NCBI GenBank assembly: GCA_032622095.1 | Contig: CP136066.1 | Span: forward strand, 168,960,664 to 169,024,663 | Source: Siphonodentalium dalli | Taxonomy: Eukaryota > Mollusca > Scaphopoda > Gadilida > Siphonodentaliidae | DNA length: 64,000 nt | Direction of reading: 5' to 3' | Part shown: piece after piece, positions 1-11,713 of the stretch | Numbering within the stretch: position 1 is the first letter of the stretch | Layout of the letters: every line of letters begins with the position of its first letter | The notes under the pieces: model-generated | The model's database searches: none | The model's input: only the letters and a program-made list of their open reading frames with translations | Told to the model about the DNA's origin: nothing | Program-made: the position numbers and the translations under genes

Positions 1-171
1 AAGCCAGAAACTGTTCAGAGAGGCAAATCAGTTATTGATAGCGCATTGGGTATTCAGCAGATACATGTAGATACGACTCTTGGATTAGAGTCTATACATT
101 GGACTACAATAGACATGTACCACATTTATGACGCACAAAGTTCAATGTGACTTTGAACATTTGCTTTTAAT

Positions 172-414
172 TCAGTAAAATTTGCTACTGCTTACCATGG
201 TTCTGTACCAGTTGGCATCCGAATGCATGGGTACTTCAAATACATTTGTTCTCCCACCTGCTTGTACTCGGACGACTCCTTGGTCATAAACACATTCATA
301 TAGAAACTTGCGCATTCTGATATCAAGTGGTTGAATGATGCCAAAATATTGCCATTTCTTGAGGCTTCCTCCAGTCCCGATGAAAAGGTGGGAATCGGAA
401 CGGTGAATTTTTCT
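172..414 (-). pseudogene. Candidate terminal exon of decayed SAM-family gene
   Basis: An open frame follows a good splice acceptor (attttgtccag) on the minus strand and runs about 80 codons to a stop. It reads like protein (a SDSHLFIGTGG stretch, then KKWQYFGIIQPLDI). Its place downstream of the SAM-family remnant at 470-880 matches the position of the last exon in the related gene at 18.5-25.0 kb, but I could not align the two convincingly. It may be a real last exon or chance. Confidence 0.3.
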
Positions 415-469
415 GGACAAAATTTATATGAATATTAAATATTTGTACTTGGTATTGGTAATGCATACA

Positions 470-880
470 ATAAATTTGAGACATTTTATGGCTCAAGGAA
501 ACATTCAGCATAACAAGTGGAAAAACTTTATATCTATCTGAGATCGCCTGGATAAGATAATCCATCTTTAAATCAGTTTTATCCCACTGTTCATGAATTC
601 AAAGAGAATGTGACCGCTTATCCACAAATCGATCGGTCTCCTGCAAAATATCTGCACCCATCAGTTTGTTAAAATGACGAAACATCAGCTTTGGATGGAT
701 AAAAAAGGGCCAGTTATCCACCAGGATTCCAACTTCTTTATTTTTATTTAAGTCCAGTCGTCTTTGCGTCGCATGTTTTGTCCATAAAGTTGAGTACTAA
801 TTCCTAGTCTCGTTTCTTGTACTGGGCGATCAGATTTTCCCGCAGTGTATCCTGATAGTCAGACTCAGTATCAACTGGCA
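470..880 (-). pseudogene. Decayed SAM-family (SAMD3-like) protein segment
   Basis: Pieced together across frames on the minus strand, this reads as a homolog of the exon at 21885-22857: a stretch like RRRLDLNKNKEVGILVDNWP followed by FFIHPKLMFRHFNKLMGADI parallels the other gene's LQRHEINANTTVETMLEDWP and WERWLLEHFQNLVGMNI-type region. This block is familiar from large families of invertebrate and fish proteins labelled SAMD3-like; its biochemical role is unknown to me. An in-frame TAG near 800 and at least two frame changes show it is broken. It probably belonged to the same gene as the SAM exon at 4614-4805, since both are on the minus strand in the expected order, now separated by the 895-3789 element. 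Confidence 0.55.
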
Positions 881-894
881 ATTAAGGCTGCCAG

Positions 895-3789
895 TTACAC
901 TGCAAATAAGAGTGTTCAGATTTGAACGCGTTCAGTCCCGGATGTGTTCAGTTACTGAACAGTAAGTGTTCAATTTTGAACGTATATGTTCAGAAAACTC
1001 ATTTATTAACGGTAGTGTTCAAACCTGCATGGACGTCGATCCGCTTGTGTTAGTATACTTAGTTACTTCATATATATATCGCATATGCTTACGGGATTAA
1101 TGAATACTCGTTTGTGAAAATGATGTCTTGTGACTTCTATTTTGAACAATTGTGAAACTAAATGCGGATGCGCTGGTCTATTTTGCTTCACGATGAGTTT
1201 TGTTTTGAGCATTTTCCAGATCGGTAGAAAACATATCAGGGACGTGGTAGCGACACGGGGGGGGGGTAGTTGGATATAAAATTACACCCCTCCCCAAATG
1301 GAAATTAACCCATTTAGTCAAATCCGCATCACATATCCATGAATATATATAGTGTTCATATATTGATCGATGCCGATACTTTTTATGTTGCCGGTTCATC
1401 ACTTGTGTAGAAAATCACGATATAATACGATCCCACGCTATTTTGTGTTACAGTAATTTCAGTATTGAACACTGCCGTTCAGTCCGTGTTCGATTCTCTT
1501 GAACATATGTGTTCAAGGTGAGACCACGTACGGGCATGGTCATTAATCATTCACGCTTAACTAATGGCATGTGATCCCACTGGACTGTCTGCATTGAGTT
1601 ATCTTTACAAAATAGCATGTAGCGTCGTCTTTTGAAACATGATATCGTTCCACGCAACTGGCATTAATTAATTTCGGTTTGAATATCTGTGCAGTTTAAT
1701 GTATATGGATGGATAAAGCCTTCACATTAATGGAACCAAGTCAGTTGCGCCATTCTTTGGCGTTAGATTAAAGGTTCGAAACATAGTTGGTATTTATAGG
1801 GTCTTTACTGACAGGAGACAAGGACAAGTTTATCAATACAGCCTGCACTCTGCATGGTAAGTACCGGTATATGTAATCCAATGTATCATCGTCATAATTA
1901 TCAGCATATGTGTTTATGTATATATTTATCTAAAAACATGCAAAGTTAAAATTTTGACAATTCAGTTGAGGACATTAGTTGGACATTTCGCACCCAATTG
2001 TAGTTGAAATTGTTCTAATTTTTTTGTTTGATATTCCGTCCAGTTATTAGTGGGGAATATGCTGATATCTGTTGATTTGTTTATAATAAGTGAGTGTCTC
2101 ATTCATGCAGGTATACTGTTTAAAACTTATGTGAACTTTGTCATAAGCATTCTCACGGTTAATTTTCTCGCAAAAACAAAACAAAAACACTTGAGGTCAT
2201 TGGGGAATATTCGGTGTCACATATATATTAAATTTTATTATATTAGTAGATCTCCAATAAAAATATATTGATGTGCCAGTTATGCGTACATGGATCATTG
2301 CTAAATAGACCAATACATTTTCTAAACTAGTAAAGTGTGCTGTTCCACCGTTTTAATTGGTGATGTTAGCGTGTGGCCAAATACTGTTTTATAATTTCGG
2401 AAGCGGTGTTGACTGGTGTCTTTGAATTGGTACGGTATTAATATCAGGATATCATAATATGACTGTAAAGCCGGAAACTCTGAAAAAAGTGCTGGGTGGT
2501 AAGATCGCATCCTAATAGCATCACGAATTGGAAAACTAATATTCTAATATATTAAATTATTCTTTCTTTCAGGAGCTGCATATAGAGCATCGATCGAATA
2601 TCTGCGGAAACTTTGGGCACAACATATACGGATGCTACAAACTACTCACGATGGGTGTAGCTGAACTACCAGAAATTATGTGACCGCAGAAATGTCTATT
2701 GCTATTAGCTAGCACCGTCAACAAATTCTAGTGACTGTTTAAGCCATCACTGCATGGTGTCAGCTGGTACCAAAAATCGAGAAAATTCAACAGGAACAGG
2801 AGCAGAAATACATCGCACATTCAATGTTAAAAGATTTGTGGACTAATGTGTGTGACTAATTCCGATAGTTCAAAGAATGATAAACCTCACGTCTATAGCC
2901 TTACCTAAAACACGGCAACTGTGATGAACCGTCCGAGATATAAGGTTGACAGTTTGTTATTAATTCAGTGGTTGAAGGATATTCCAGATGTTCAGGATGT
3001 TTATTCGGCCAAATGGATTTTGTGCGAAATTAATACTGTTGCCAATGCTGACCAACACGGCATGGATGTTTTTGGATACGGATTACTCAAGTAAACGCAT
3101 AGACTGTTGTGCCATTGATTCATCAGTTTATCAGTCTTATTAAATGTTATTTACCTATATAATACTCACATTTTAATTAGGTTGAATGACCTTATTCCCC
3201 AACAATTACATCAGCATTTCATAAAATATACATGCTTCTGTATGGAACGGTTGCATTATATTTAAGTTATTAGCGATATCTTCAGCTTGTTCTCAGTTAT
3301 CATGCATTAATAACCACAAAGGTATTGGGCCAGTTAATTTGTATTAGATGTACACAGGAGAAGAATGGCACTAAAACTGTTAAAGTGTGACTACAGACTG
3401 TTTACAATTTCTCACCCATTTTATATTGAATTTGATCTCGCGTTTATCATTTAAATTTAGTTCTTTTGTGAACACATGTGTTCAGATTTTGTTGTTTGAA
3501 CGCATTTAAGTGTTCAAAAGCTGTTGCAGTGTTCGGAACACATCAAACGTTCACATATTTCGAACACTGATGTTCAAAATCTGAACATGATGTGTTCAAA
3601 ACTGAACGCTTATATGCATTCATAAATTGAACACATCCATTCAATTCATTGAACACATGCGTTCAAATCTGAACACCGGGGACCGTTCAGAATAATTGAA
3701 CACATCTGTTCTAAACTGAACACTGAACAGTGTTCATTATCTGTTGCATTTTTGGCGTTCAAATTTGAACACTTTTATTTACAGTGTAA
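895..3789. mobile_element. 2.9-kb inverted-repeat DNA element with TGTTCA palindrome clusters
   Basis: The left end TTACACTGCAAATAAGAGTG and the reverse complement of the right end, TTACACTGTAAATAAAAGTG, match at 18 of 20 positions. The match continues into TGTTCAAATTTGAACA-like palindromes. Direct CAG triplets flank both ends (892-894 and 3790-3792), a possible 3-bp target duplication. Clusters of the palindrome lie at about 905-1025, 1465-1520 and 3470-3780. The interior has no recognisable transposase; short open stretches at 2571-2660 and 2922-3092 (56 codons) are not identifiable. The structure suggests a non-autonomous DNA transposon whose inner part may itself contain insertions. Confidence 0.6.
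3470..3780. repeat. Right subterminal cluster of GTTCA/TGAAC palindromes
   Basis: About a dozen variants of the 8-16 bp palindrome TGTTCAAATTTGAACA occur in 310 bp, with irregular spacing and both full palindromes and half-sites. They resemble subterminal transposase-binding arrays more than a tandem satellite. Confidence 0.6.
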
Positions 3790-4613
3790 CAGTCATTGCT
3801 GTGCTTGTCCGGTGTTGCCCTAGCTGACTTATCTTTAAAAGCATTTCTCTGATTGTCATTTTCTGCCAGTCTCTTCAAAGGAGTACATTTCCCTCATCAT
3901 CATACCACGCGATGCAACAAATCATATATATTTTTAAGCCGCATAGCAGGAAATTTGTAAATGTTATACATCAATAGTTTGTCATTTATTATATGCCTCC
4001 CCATCTTTTTCAAAATAAATCAATGGGGCTATTTCTTTTGGCGGATGTGATCGACATTTGTCATTTAGTAATACAATAAAATCAATAAATCAATCAATGG
4101 GATGTAAATATTGCCACTTCCAACTGAAAATATCAAAGTTTTTATAACAATTCGCATTTAACTGTAAAACGAAAGTAGCAGTTTTGGGGAATTTTATAAC
4201 GTAGAACGTATAGTAAAAAGAACACCGACAGTTGAATACTCAGATTATTTAATGAGTGGCTGCAAGGAAATACAGAACCTCCACTCGCGGTCGTGGACAT
4301 TGTGTTTCCTTTTAACCATTCATGAGATAATCCAGGTATTTTATTCTTTTTAAGTATTCTCTATATAATGGTCAAGTTCTTAAACAAATTATAATCAGAA
4401 AATAACAACAAAATAGTAGTTATATAGTATGTATTAATGTGCACGCTACTATGTAGGGCTCTCAGAAGCACAGATCATTCCATTTTAAGTCTAAGCAACA
4501 ATTATTGTGTGACTGTTTTTTTTTACCTGTCTTGATATTGATTCATAACGCTACCTGGGGGTAATTTTTTTAATTTAAACAAGGTTAGTCGTACCAAAAT
4601 TTAAGTCGCCTTT
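3790..4613. other. No gene recognised
   Basis: AT-rich sequence. Near 4060-4095 a short AATC-rich stretch resembles the 3' tail of a LINE, but nothing upstream supports a coding part. Confidence 0.4.
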
Positions 4614-4805
4614 TTAGAACATTTCCTTCAAAGCTGCAGCAAGTCTCCTTGCTTGTATGATTTTTAGGATATCTGATAAATCATCCACTGGATTATATTC
4701 AAAATCTGCAACTGCTTGCACTCCAAGGACGGACAGTTTCTCACATACCTTGCCAATAAGGTAATCAGGTACATGTTCTTTGATCAGATTGCTGATTTCT
4801 TCCAT
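4614..4805 (-). CDS. SAM-like domain exon of SAMD3-like gene
   Basis: A 63-codon open frame starting with ATG encodes a helical domain with the pattern KVCEKLSVLGVQAVADFEYN then DDLSDILKIIQARRLAAALK. It parallels the 24803-25004 exon, where VHLIEKCGVEEIEDLSFIKE and DDMSDHLKPIQCRKLM occupy the same places. The shared (L/I)KxIQxRKL ending is typical of the SAM-type domain at the start of SAMD3-like proteins. It is the whole domain and ends in a TAA; no clear donor site follows, so either the exon is truncated or the gene is dead. Downstream relatives at 470-880 are decayed, so I favour a remnant. Confidence 0.55.
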   Translation of the reverse strand: MEEISNLIKEHVPDYLIGKVCEKLSVLGVQAVADFEYNPVDDLSDILKIIQARRLAAALKEMF

Positions 4806-6229
4806 ATATGTTATTAAAATAGAGAATATTCAGATTAACTTCAGAGCAAATGCATGGAGTAACAGGCCTTTAAGTTCTATCACTAAGTCAAAATATTACC
4901 CCATTCACCAGTAATTTTATGCAAATTTTTGCAAGTTAAAGGCACGTGAGGCCTTAGTTGTCGAAAATATTCATATTTGTTCCAATCACCGTAAACAGAA
5001 AAACATTAAAACGCATACAGTTTCGTTCATATATACTATGACCATCGCGTAAACAGCATGTTATCATAAAGATTTACTATATTTTACCTAAGCAAGAGCC
5101 TGATTGTGTTGCAGAAGACAACACAATGCTGCTGGCTAATCACACACAAATGGCATAAACGCTCTTTATTCGTTCCATATCAGGAATTCACCCACAAAGA
5201 ACGCTCTTTATGTTTACCATCATAATATAAACAAACACCAGAAAAGTAACTTTTTATGCTCTTGTTTACATAACAAATGGTCAAAAATATGACAATAACA
5301 TACTGTTTATGCGATATTTCTTATTTGTATACGGACAAAGTCTGTCTACATTTTGTTGTTCTTTCTGTTTGTGGCGGTTTTTGACGGGTGGAAATATTTT
5401 CACAGGATACCCACCGACAAGGCCAACCGTACCTTTAAGTAGTTTTCAGATCACATTTACATTTACTAGTAATGTACCTACTCTTGGGATCCAAGAAGCA
5501 TATCTGTATGTTTATTGACACTTTAATGACGGGAGCTGTACTGACGAAAGTTAATAAACGTTCCTAGCCAAATAATTAGAATACAGATGCAAGTATCATG
5601 AGGAAAAAAAAAAAATACACTTACCAATTTTATACACTAGATCATAGAACCGCCAACATATGCTGATTTAGCTTATTGGGCATACATGTATGTGTTAGCG
5701 ACTATTAGGATGTTATGAGCAAAATTTTGGTGAGAAACACTACCTGTTTTTTCCACTTTAGTCGCTCATACATGGCATATGTTTGGGAATAAGACAGAAT
5801 AATCCTAGTTGACCATAAAGCTCTAATGGAAAAGGATACATAATTGCACATACTGGCATACAGACATATGGTATTCTATTGTTGATGTGATGTCAATGTA
5901 GTTATATTGCGGCAGAAGAACAGCATCGCCCTCTTTTCAAAGTAAACATAGTGTCTTGTCATATGAAGAGGCACTCAATAAGTCCAACTTGATCATTATG
6001 TTGGTCGTCCATCTTGATTATGACGACTATATTTTCTCCATATTGAAACCATGTGTGTGTAGCCTTGGTTATTCTTATCTATAGAACTGGCCTCATACAT
6101 ATCCTTTACGGAAGGATGCAATACTGAGAGGATCACTGGACTTGCTGAATTGAATACTTTCAACATGGTAGAGTGATCCAGCTTGAAAATATGCCTGCAT
6201 AAGCTGGTGTTTTTTATGTTTCCAGAATA
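4806..6229. other. No gene recognised
   Basis: AT-rich, with only short open frames that lack protein-like composition. The last ~300 bases may hold further, unalignable C-terminal remains of the transposase remnant that starts at 7420. Confidence 0.4.
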
Positions 6230-7420
6230 TTATGTAATTTTTGGTACTCACTTCTTAAAATATGAATGTTTCCTTTCGCGTCCTTATAAGTTGGTCACAG
6301 CGCATTATCAAGTGGATAATGGCTGAGGTAATCACGTTTTGGCCTCAGCTTAGAAAGGGAAAATTTTGTAGCACATTCTTCCAAATATTCATCAATTATA
6401 TCCTTCAATAAAGAAACTTAATTAACTGTGATGGATGGAGCACAACCCATAGGCACAATCCTTGAATTTAATAGTTGCCGAATATCATCACCAGTGTCTT
6501 ATTATGTCAGCAAATACGTTGGAATGGATCGAACAGAAACCCCGTTCTGCACTGCATGCCCTCCAAGATTTTGAGAATTGGTATGAACTATATCAGGCCT
6601 ATCATCATCATCATCAGACCCATCGAACTTGAACATTTTCATCATTCTGTTCACATGATCAAAAGAAAACTATTTTTTTCATCACAAATGTTCACGACAC
6701 AAGTAGACATCTTGCTGAACAATTCATTCAAAGGGGTCATGCCCAAGCATGGAGGCAATCCACCAGGAACATGAAAATTTTGCAACTCATTGAATATTGA
6801 ACAAAACATAATCCCTGTGTGCATTTTATTGTTTTCCATTTCAATAGAATCCTGATAATTTTTTGGATTTCGCATCTGATAATGTTCACAAGAAATATGG
6901 CTCAAAGACCACTCTTGATATTAAACAGTATCTGCAGAGATGCTCTGCGTTATTGAAGTGTTCTGTAAAATCACCAATTAAATGGCTTCCAAAATTGTCA
7001 CCAAGTATTAATAACAGTCTTACATTGAAATGTTTATTTTTCACAAACAAGCCATCTTTCATGTCATCAACGCGTGTTCTGAATGTTTTCATGTCCAGAA
7101 TGTTTTAGATTTGTTTCTTTACACAAGATAACAAGTTGAAGGTTTTTGACCTCAAGAAAAGGGGCAGATTACCAATCATCATATATACTGCTAAAGCTTT
7201 GTTTAATTCTGACAGAACCGAATGTGTTGACAACCTCATACGAGTCTTGGTAGAGGAATATCCAAACTGTGTCATCTCCACAGGCGAATTTGTCATGGAA
7301 CAGCTCTCCATCACAAAAGTCCTGATATGTTTTGCAATTTGATCCTTGGAATATCAGTAGCTTTTCTTGTAAATCGGAGTCACTCAACACATTTTCCAAT
7401 GGATATGTAGCATGAAGCAC
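6230..7420 (-). pseudogene. CACTA-like (Tnp2/DUF4218-type) transposase remnant
   Basis: Minus-strand pieces in shifting frames match the better-preserved copy at 27949-30656 in order: FLYQDSYEVVN beside ILYQDPFEVAN, then an LQLVILCKE segment, LGDNFGSHLIGDFTEHF beside VGDNLGSHCIGGFTENF, GLPPCLG beside GLPPCIG, and LRPKRDYLSHY beside LRPKHHYLSHY. These are the central Tnp2-like domain and the DUF4218-like region of a transposase family often found with N-terminal zinc fingers. The N-terminal fingers are missing here. Several stops and frameshifts mean it cannot be expressed as one protein. It keeps the LQLVILCKE segment that the 29.4-kb copy has lost. Confidence 0.65.
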
Positions 7421-7566
7421 TTAGCATTTTTATCGTTGCAAAGAACAAACAAGTCGTGCGTGTATATGCACTGGATACACCATGTGTATAATACCACGCT
7501 TTATACATCAGAATATTTAGTGGAAACTTTGATATCTGTGTTTAGGCGTAAATAATACCTTCATAC

Positions 7567-7681
7567 TCACAGAAAAATCCTGTTTGCTATATTTCTCCAC
7601 TGCAACAGCAAATTGTTCCAGGTTTTCCTCCATGGATGCAAGCTTTTTCTCCCCAAACTGGACAGCGAAGGTATGCAGGAC
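7567..7681 (-). CDS. Unassigned exon with coiled-coil character
   Basis: A 115-bp interval sits between an acceptor (attgttag) and a donor (gtatgaagg) on the minus strand and is open in one frame, reading with Glu/Lys/Leu-rich content (GEKKLASMEENLEQFAVAVE). The predicted helix looks amphipathic. Its phase does not fit directly onto the exon at 9349-9450, so it probably belongs to another gene or a missing exon lies between. I do not recognise the family. Confidence 0.35.
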
Positions 7682-7689
7682 CTAACAAT

Positions 7690-9348
7690 AATCATGCAAA
7701 TAAATGCAATTAAACAGCTAGATGAGAAATGTTTAATTCATTATGACAGTCTTTGGAAAACACAGGCATGTATCAATTGATTCAATTATTTGATGATTTG
7801 GTTTAAACTGTCTTTCTGTAGACATACAAACTACAAAATTTCTATGGAACTCCTTTTAAAGTATGTATGAACCATTATTACCAAAAACGAACAAGAAAAA
7901 TAACTGGTATTGAACTTATTTTATTTATGCGTCCTTATGATAGATTCCTAAAATGTTCCTGTTCTGGTTCATTGAAAATAATATAAGAAATAATTGTTTC
8001 CTAGTGACAGAGGCTCGTGTTGCTGATTCTTTATGACTATAAATTAATATTCTATACCTAGATTATACCTAGGAAATTCAGGGAAGAGATCGATACACCA
8101 CCTTTAATACAATTATATAATTCTGCTGGTTTAAATAACTTACATATTATCCATCCCTCAGACATGCAAATTTCTCAAATACGTTCTTCGGGGAACCACT
8201 TTCGTCGTCAAGTAGAAGCTGCTGTCTATATGGCTGAGTTGCCCACAGCAACATTTTTGCATGCTGCGATTATTTTTCGACATCTGTTCACTAAGCCCTG
8301 CCAGGTGAGGTGTCATATCTCAATCATCTAGCAAGACAGGCGTCCACACAGTCTTGAACACACAAGCGACTTTCTTGGAATGGCTGCCTCCCCATTGATC
8401 ACGCCCCTTTTCTTTTCTCTGCATGTCGTCTTTGGCGGATATTCTGGTTTATGCGTTCAGTCAGGAATGACTGACATATACAAGTCAGCATAACTTATGT
8501 TTAGGCCATCACCATAGCACTAACATGTATCGGTGGAGTGATTGCATGCGACAACATTAATGAAATTCTTACATGCCACGGGTGGCCTTCGCGATGAGTG
8601 TTGCTAAAATAGTTATATTTGATAAAACCAACATAAACAGAAAGAATATTAAAATATAGACAGATCTGTTCTTATACCAATGTGTTTTGCTTATCGAACA
8701 CCCATTTATATGTGCTGTATATAATCAAACGCTCGGCTGGTACAAATGTGACTTTCGGAAAGAAATTTCATACTGTCATACTATACTATTAGTATATTCT
8801 TGAGGACGTTTTCATAAATTATAACCTACAACCATCCGTGCCTTCAAATAACATTTATAGTAGCCACCAAAAATAGTGTGCCCGCTTTAAGGGAATCTAG
8901 TGGTCTGTCTCATTTAATCATACTCACCCACTACATATCAAACATATGTTCGGCAAGTCCAAATTTGGAATCTGACATGTCTTTAAAGATACAAAAGACA
9001 AATTTCAATGCAATATTGAAGATAACTTGAGAAATGATGGATTAAAAACATTTCAGAATGGCTACAAATTACATTTTCTAATTGTTATCATATTTCTTTT
9101 CCTTTGTTGGTTTATTGTGAGATCAACAAGTGGGATTTAGTAAAACAAATGATGGATTATTCATTAAACCTTACCCATGGTTTTGTTCCTTTCTCGTGGC
9201 CAATGGATGGATACATGACATACATTCTGCTTCCTATCTGATCATGTTAGTCCTGACCCCCTTGCATACCACTCTCTGGCCGAGTAGAAGTAACTGGCGT
9301 GGGTTGTTGTTTTTTAGGTTTGCCAATACATCAAAAATTCTACTTTAC
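7690..9348. other. No gene recognised (probable intron)
   Basis: No convincing coding signal on either strand. It lies between minus-strand exons and is probably intron. A stretch at 8160-8450 has moderate codon-like composition on the minus strand but no recognisable motif. Confidence 0.35.
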
Positions 9349-9450
9349 CTGTTGCACGGGGTACAACTACAGGCGATACGGCCACTGGTATACTAGTATC
9401 TGCTGCGCTGGGCATTGTGACATGTACCTGTACCTCTGATGCAGTACTTT
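9349..9450 (-). CDS. Linker exon of CIDE-N-like gene
   Basis: Bounded by a strong acceptor (ctctttttgcag) and a donor (gtaaagtag). Joined to the preceding exon the phase-1 junction gives Glu and then an open Ser/Thr/Pro/Val-rich stretch (VTMPSAADTSIPVAVSP), a disordered linker. The exon at 22857 in the related gene begins the same way (Glu, then a Pro/Thr/Ala-rich linker), which supports common descent of the two genes. No function can be assigned to the linker itself. Confidence 0.55.
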
Positions 9451-9881
9451 CTGCAAAAAGAGAGATGATTTATTGAAAAACAATGCATACACCATAATGA
9501 TCATATATGGAATACAAAGTGTGACTATAATTAGGGATGTACTTATTCATTGTGAACTCAATGTATCGTTGTGAACTCAATGTATCGCAATACACAATCA
9601 AACAATACAATTATAGTATCGTGTCATGTGTATAGCGAAATAGCGATACAGGAAATCAAGTAACTTCTGAATGTGTACATGTGCAAAGAGAAAAACCTTC
9701 AATTTTCTAGCTAACTATTGCACTGCAATTTGGTTTTAAATGAACACTAATTTAGTGTGTCATGATATGGATCGTAAATAGTATCGTATCGTCATAGCCC
9801 TTAATATAACTGAAATACAAAATGAGGGATCTGTGAGCTTTTAGCCATTTTCAATCTGTTAACCTTTTTAAAGATCCTGTG

Positions 9882-10033
9882 CCAGTGCATTCTCTTATAT
9901 ATGCAAGTGTCCGATAGGGGGCATCGCATATATATGTATAAAAGAGAATGCACTGGCGTACAAGGTCTATGTAAATATTGTTAGGCCAATGTATTCTCTG
10001 ATATATGCGAGCCCCCCTAAGAAAATGCATTGG
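9882..10033. repeat. Double-hairpin MITE, copy 1
   Basis: Two adjoining hairpins built from CAGTGCATTCTCTTATATAT and its inverse, then CCAATGTATTCTCTGATATA and its inverse, separated by a ~29-bp spacer. The same structure in opposite orientation is at 27241-27380, including the spacer (cctaaca.tatttac..gacc). Similarity extends outwards to about 10075. Confidence 0.7.
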
Positions 10034-10124
10034 AACAGAGTTTTCGCAACATTTCAGGAAGCTCCAGTCATGGAAACGTTAATATAACCAAGATTTTCAT
10101 CCTAAAATATATAGTTACACATAC

Positions 10125-10278
10125 CGGAAAGTTTTTCGCTTAGCGTTGCACCTGATGAAGTCCAAGTCTCGCAGTCTTTCAGGATTAGCAAGACACATTG
10201 GTCGAAACCCAATTCTTGCATGAAAAAGGTCAAACAATCATCACCGCCGAGCTCCATCCCATCCTTCTCCAGTACAAC
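10125..10278 (-). CDS. CIDE-N-like domain exon
   Basis: A 154-bp exon with acceptor (atactgctgtag) and donor (gtatgtgta). It begins in phase 0 and encodes VVLEKDGMELGGDDCLTFF... and closes with LLILKDCETWTS. The pattern vLEkDG...dD......vLlILkd.etWt resembles the second half of CIDE-N domains, which form head-to-tail filaments in apoptotic nuclease and lipid-droplet proteins. In marine invertebrates similar exons occur in large uncharacterised SAM-containing families. It continues into 9349-9450. The upstream exons with the rest of the domain are not found, so the gene is partial or disrupted by the elements at 10.4-12.9 kb. Confidence 0.5.
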
Positions 10279-10429
10279 CTACAGCAGTATACATAAAATC
10301 TCATATTAAGTCATTTACAACAGTACGTCTAAAGTGATGGAAAAAACACATACAATTAATCTTCTAATACATTAAACCAGCTTAAACCCATACTTATCAA
10401 TACTTCAGGCCATCAATTTTTTTATGACA

Positions 10430-10559
10430 AATCACCATCCCCCATGTCTATTAGAAGAGGCAATTTCTTTACGTTCCCTCTTGTTTTTGACGTATGAAAC
10501 CAGGTCCGCTTTATGGACCCCCCCCCCCCCCTCCGCACCACGGCCTAGCGGAAACCCTG
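10430..10559 (-). mobile_element. hAT element end, remnant
   Basis: The tip TAGCGGAAACCCTG is the reverse complement of the CAGGGTTTCCGCTA end of the complete hAT element at 54808. Inward of it both share a GGCC step and a poly-G tract, then loosely similar AAGAAATTGCC/AAGCAATTTCC sequence. No partner end is visible, so this is a truncated copy. Confidence 0.55.
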
Positions 10560-10915
10560 ATTTGAGATCCAAATAGTATATACTCATTAGACACGCTGTC
10601 ACATACATGTACATGGACGTCTAATAACTAAATAGAAAATCTACCCAGTACATGTATATTATATAATAACCATGGGAGACAGGAAACTACCACCAGCCTG
10701 CTGTTTTAACAGAACCATATACATGTACCTTACCATTAACATACAATTAAATTGATTCATAGAACTACAATGTTGCTCCTTCAGCTCGAAGACAAAAGTA
10801 TAAATACGACTGCAAGTATTGAGTTACTGGTAAGGTACATTTCATCATTTAGATGGTGGTGACACATGCACATGGGTGTTTATGCGGCATGACTGTATTT
10901 GTGATGGGTTTATTG
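10560..10915. other. No gene recognised
   Basis: Low-complexity AT-rich spacer between the hAT end and the next inverted-repeat element. Confidence 0.4.
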
Positions 10916-11703
10916 ACGTGACCGAGCTAACCTGTAGAACAACTTCTTGCAAGTAAAGGTCGAAAAGTTGGTGTTCATACGTTTACCTCTTATTGGTTAC
11001 CCATAACAAAAATTTGTTTTCCCCCTACCCGGATTCTGGAATACAGTGGCTTCTTTATTTTATGGGTAACCAATAAGAGGTAAACGTATGAACACCAACA
11101 AGAGGTAAGTGGGTGCATGACCAGGTAACACATCATGTAGGGTTAGCGAAAATCACACCTAGCATCCCGGGATGACAGTAAAAAGTCAAAATGAAATGCT
11201 GGCTGACGGCCCGAAGGCTTTTTGATAAGTCAAATTAGGATAAGCTGAAAGAAAAACGGGCTGAAACCAATTAGTCATATACATTTAATCACAAAGTGAA
11301 GTTGGTACCAAATGTATGGATAACAAGTGAAAGAAGAGGGAATCTGCAAAGCATATGAAAATAGGGGGGTAAAAAAATAAGGGAACAGTGACCCAATTTT
11401 GTGCAGATACCTGATTCCTCGTTCACTTGTCATAATTTTAGGATGGAGACCAGTGGCCCGGAGCGGTTTTACAAAATTTGGAAAATAATTTTGAACGTAC
11501 GCACCAAAATATCTCAATGAATGAAATCCAAAAGTCAAAATTTATATTTTATAAATGAGATCATCAAAGAAGAAAAAGAGGAAAAATGTCAATAAGATCT
11601 GCATCAGTTGCAAGTTACTAACCCGTGCCATACTAAACGTATGAACACCAACTTTTCGACCTTTACTTGCAAGAAGTTGTAATAAAGGTTAGCTCGGTCA
11701 CGT
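10916..11703. mobile_element. 788-bp inverted-repeat element
   Basis: The first ~70 bases (starting ACGTGACCGAGCTAACCT) recur inverted at 11635-11703. Inside the left arm a second hairpin (GTGTTCATACGTTTACCTCT and its inverse, 10971-11100) encloses a short unique loop. The interior has no transposase. No clean target duplication is visible. It is non-autonomous and classed only by structure. Confidence 0.65.
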
Positions 11704-11713
11704 TAAAAAACGC

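Noticed and set aside
2922-3092. 56-codon frame starting MNRPRYKVDSLLLIQWLKD
   Set aside because: Composition is protein-like, but there is no homology I recognise, no splice context, and it sits inside a repeat element.
8160-8450. Minus-strand stretch reading QRKEKGRDQWGGSHSKKVA
   Set aside because: Short, no matching acceptor/donor pair and no family.
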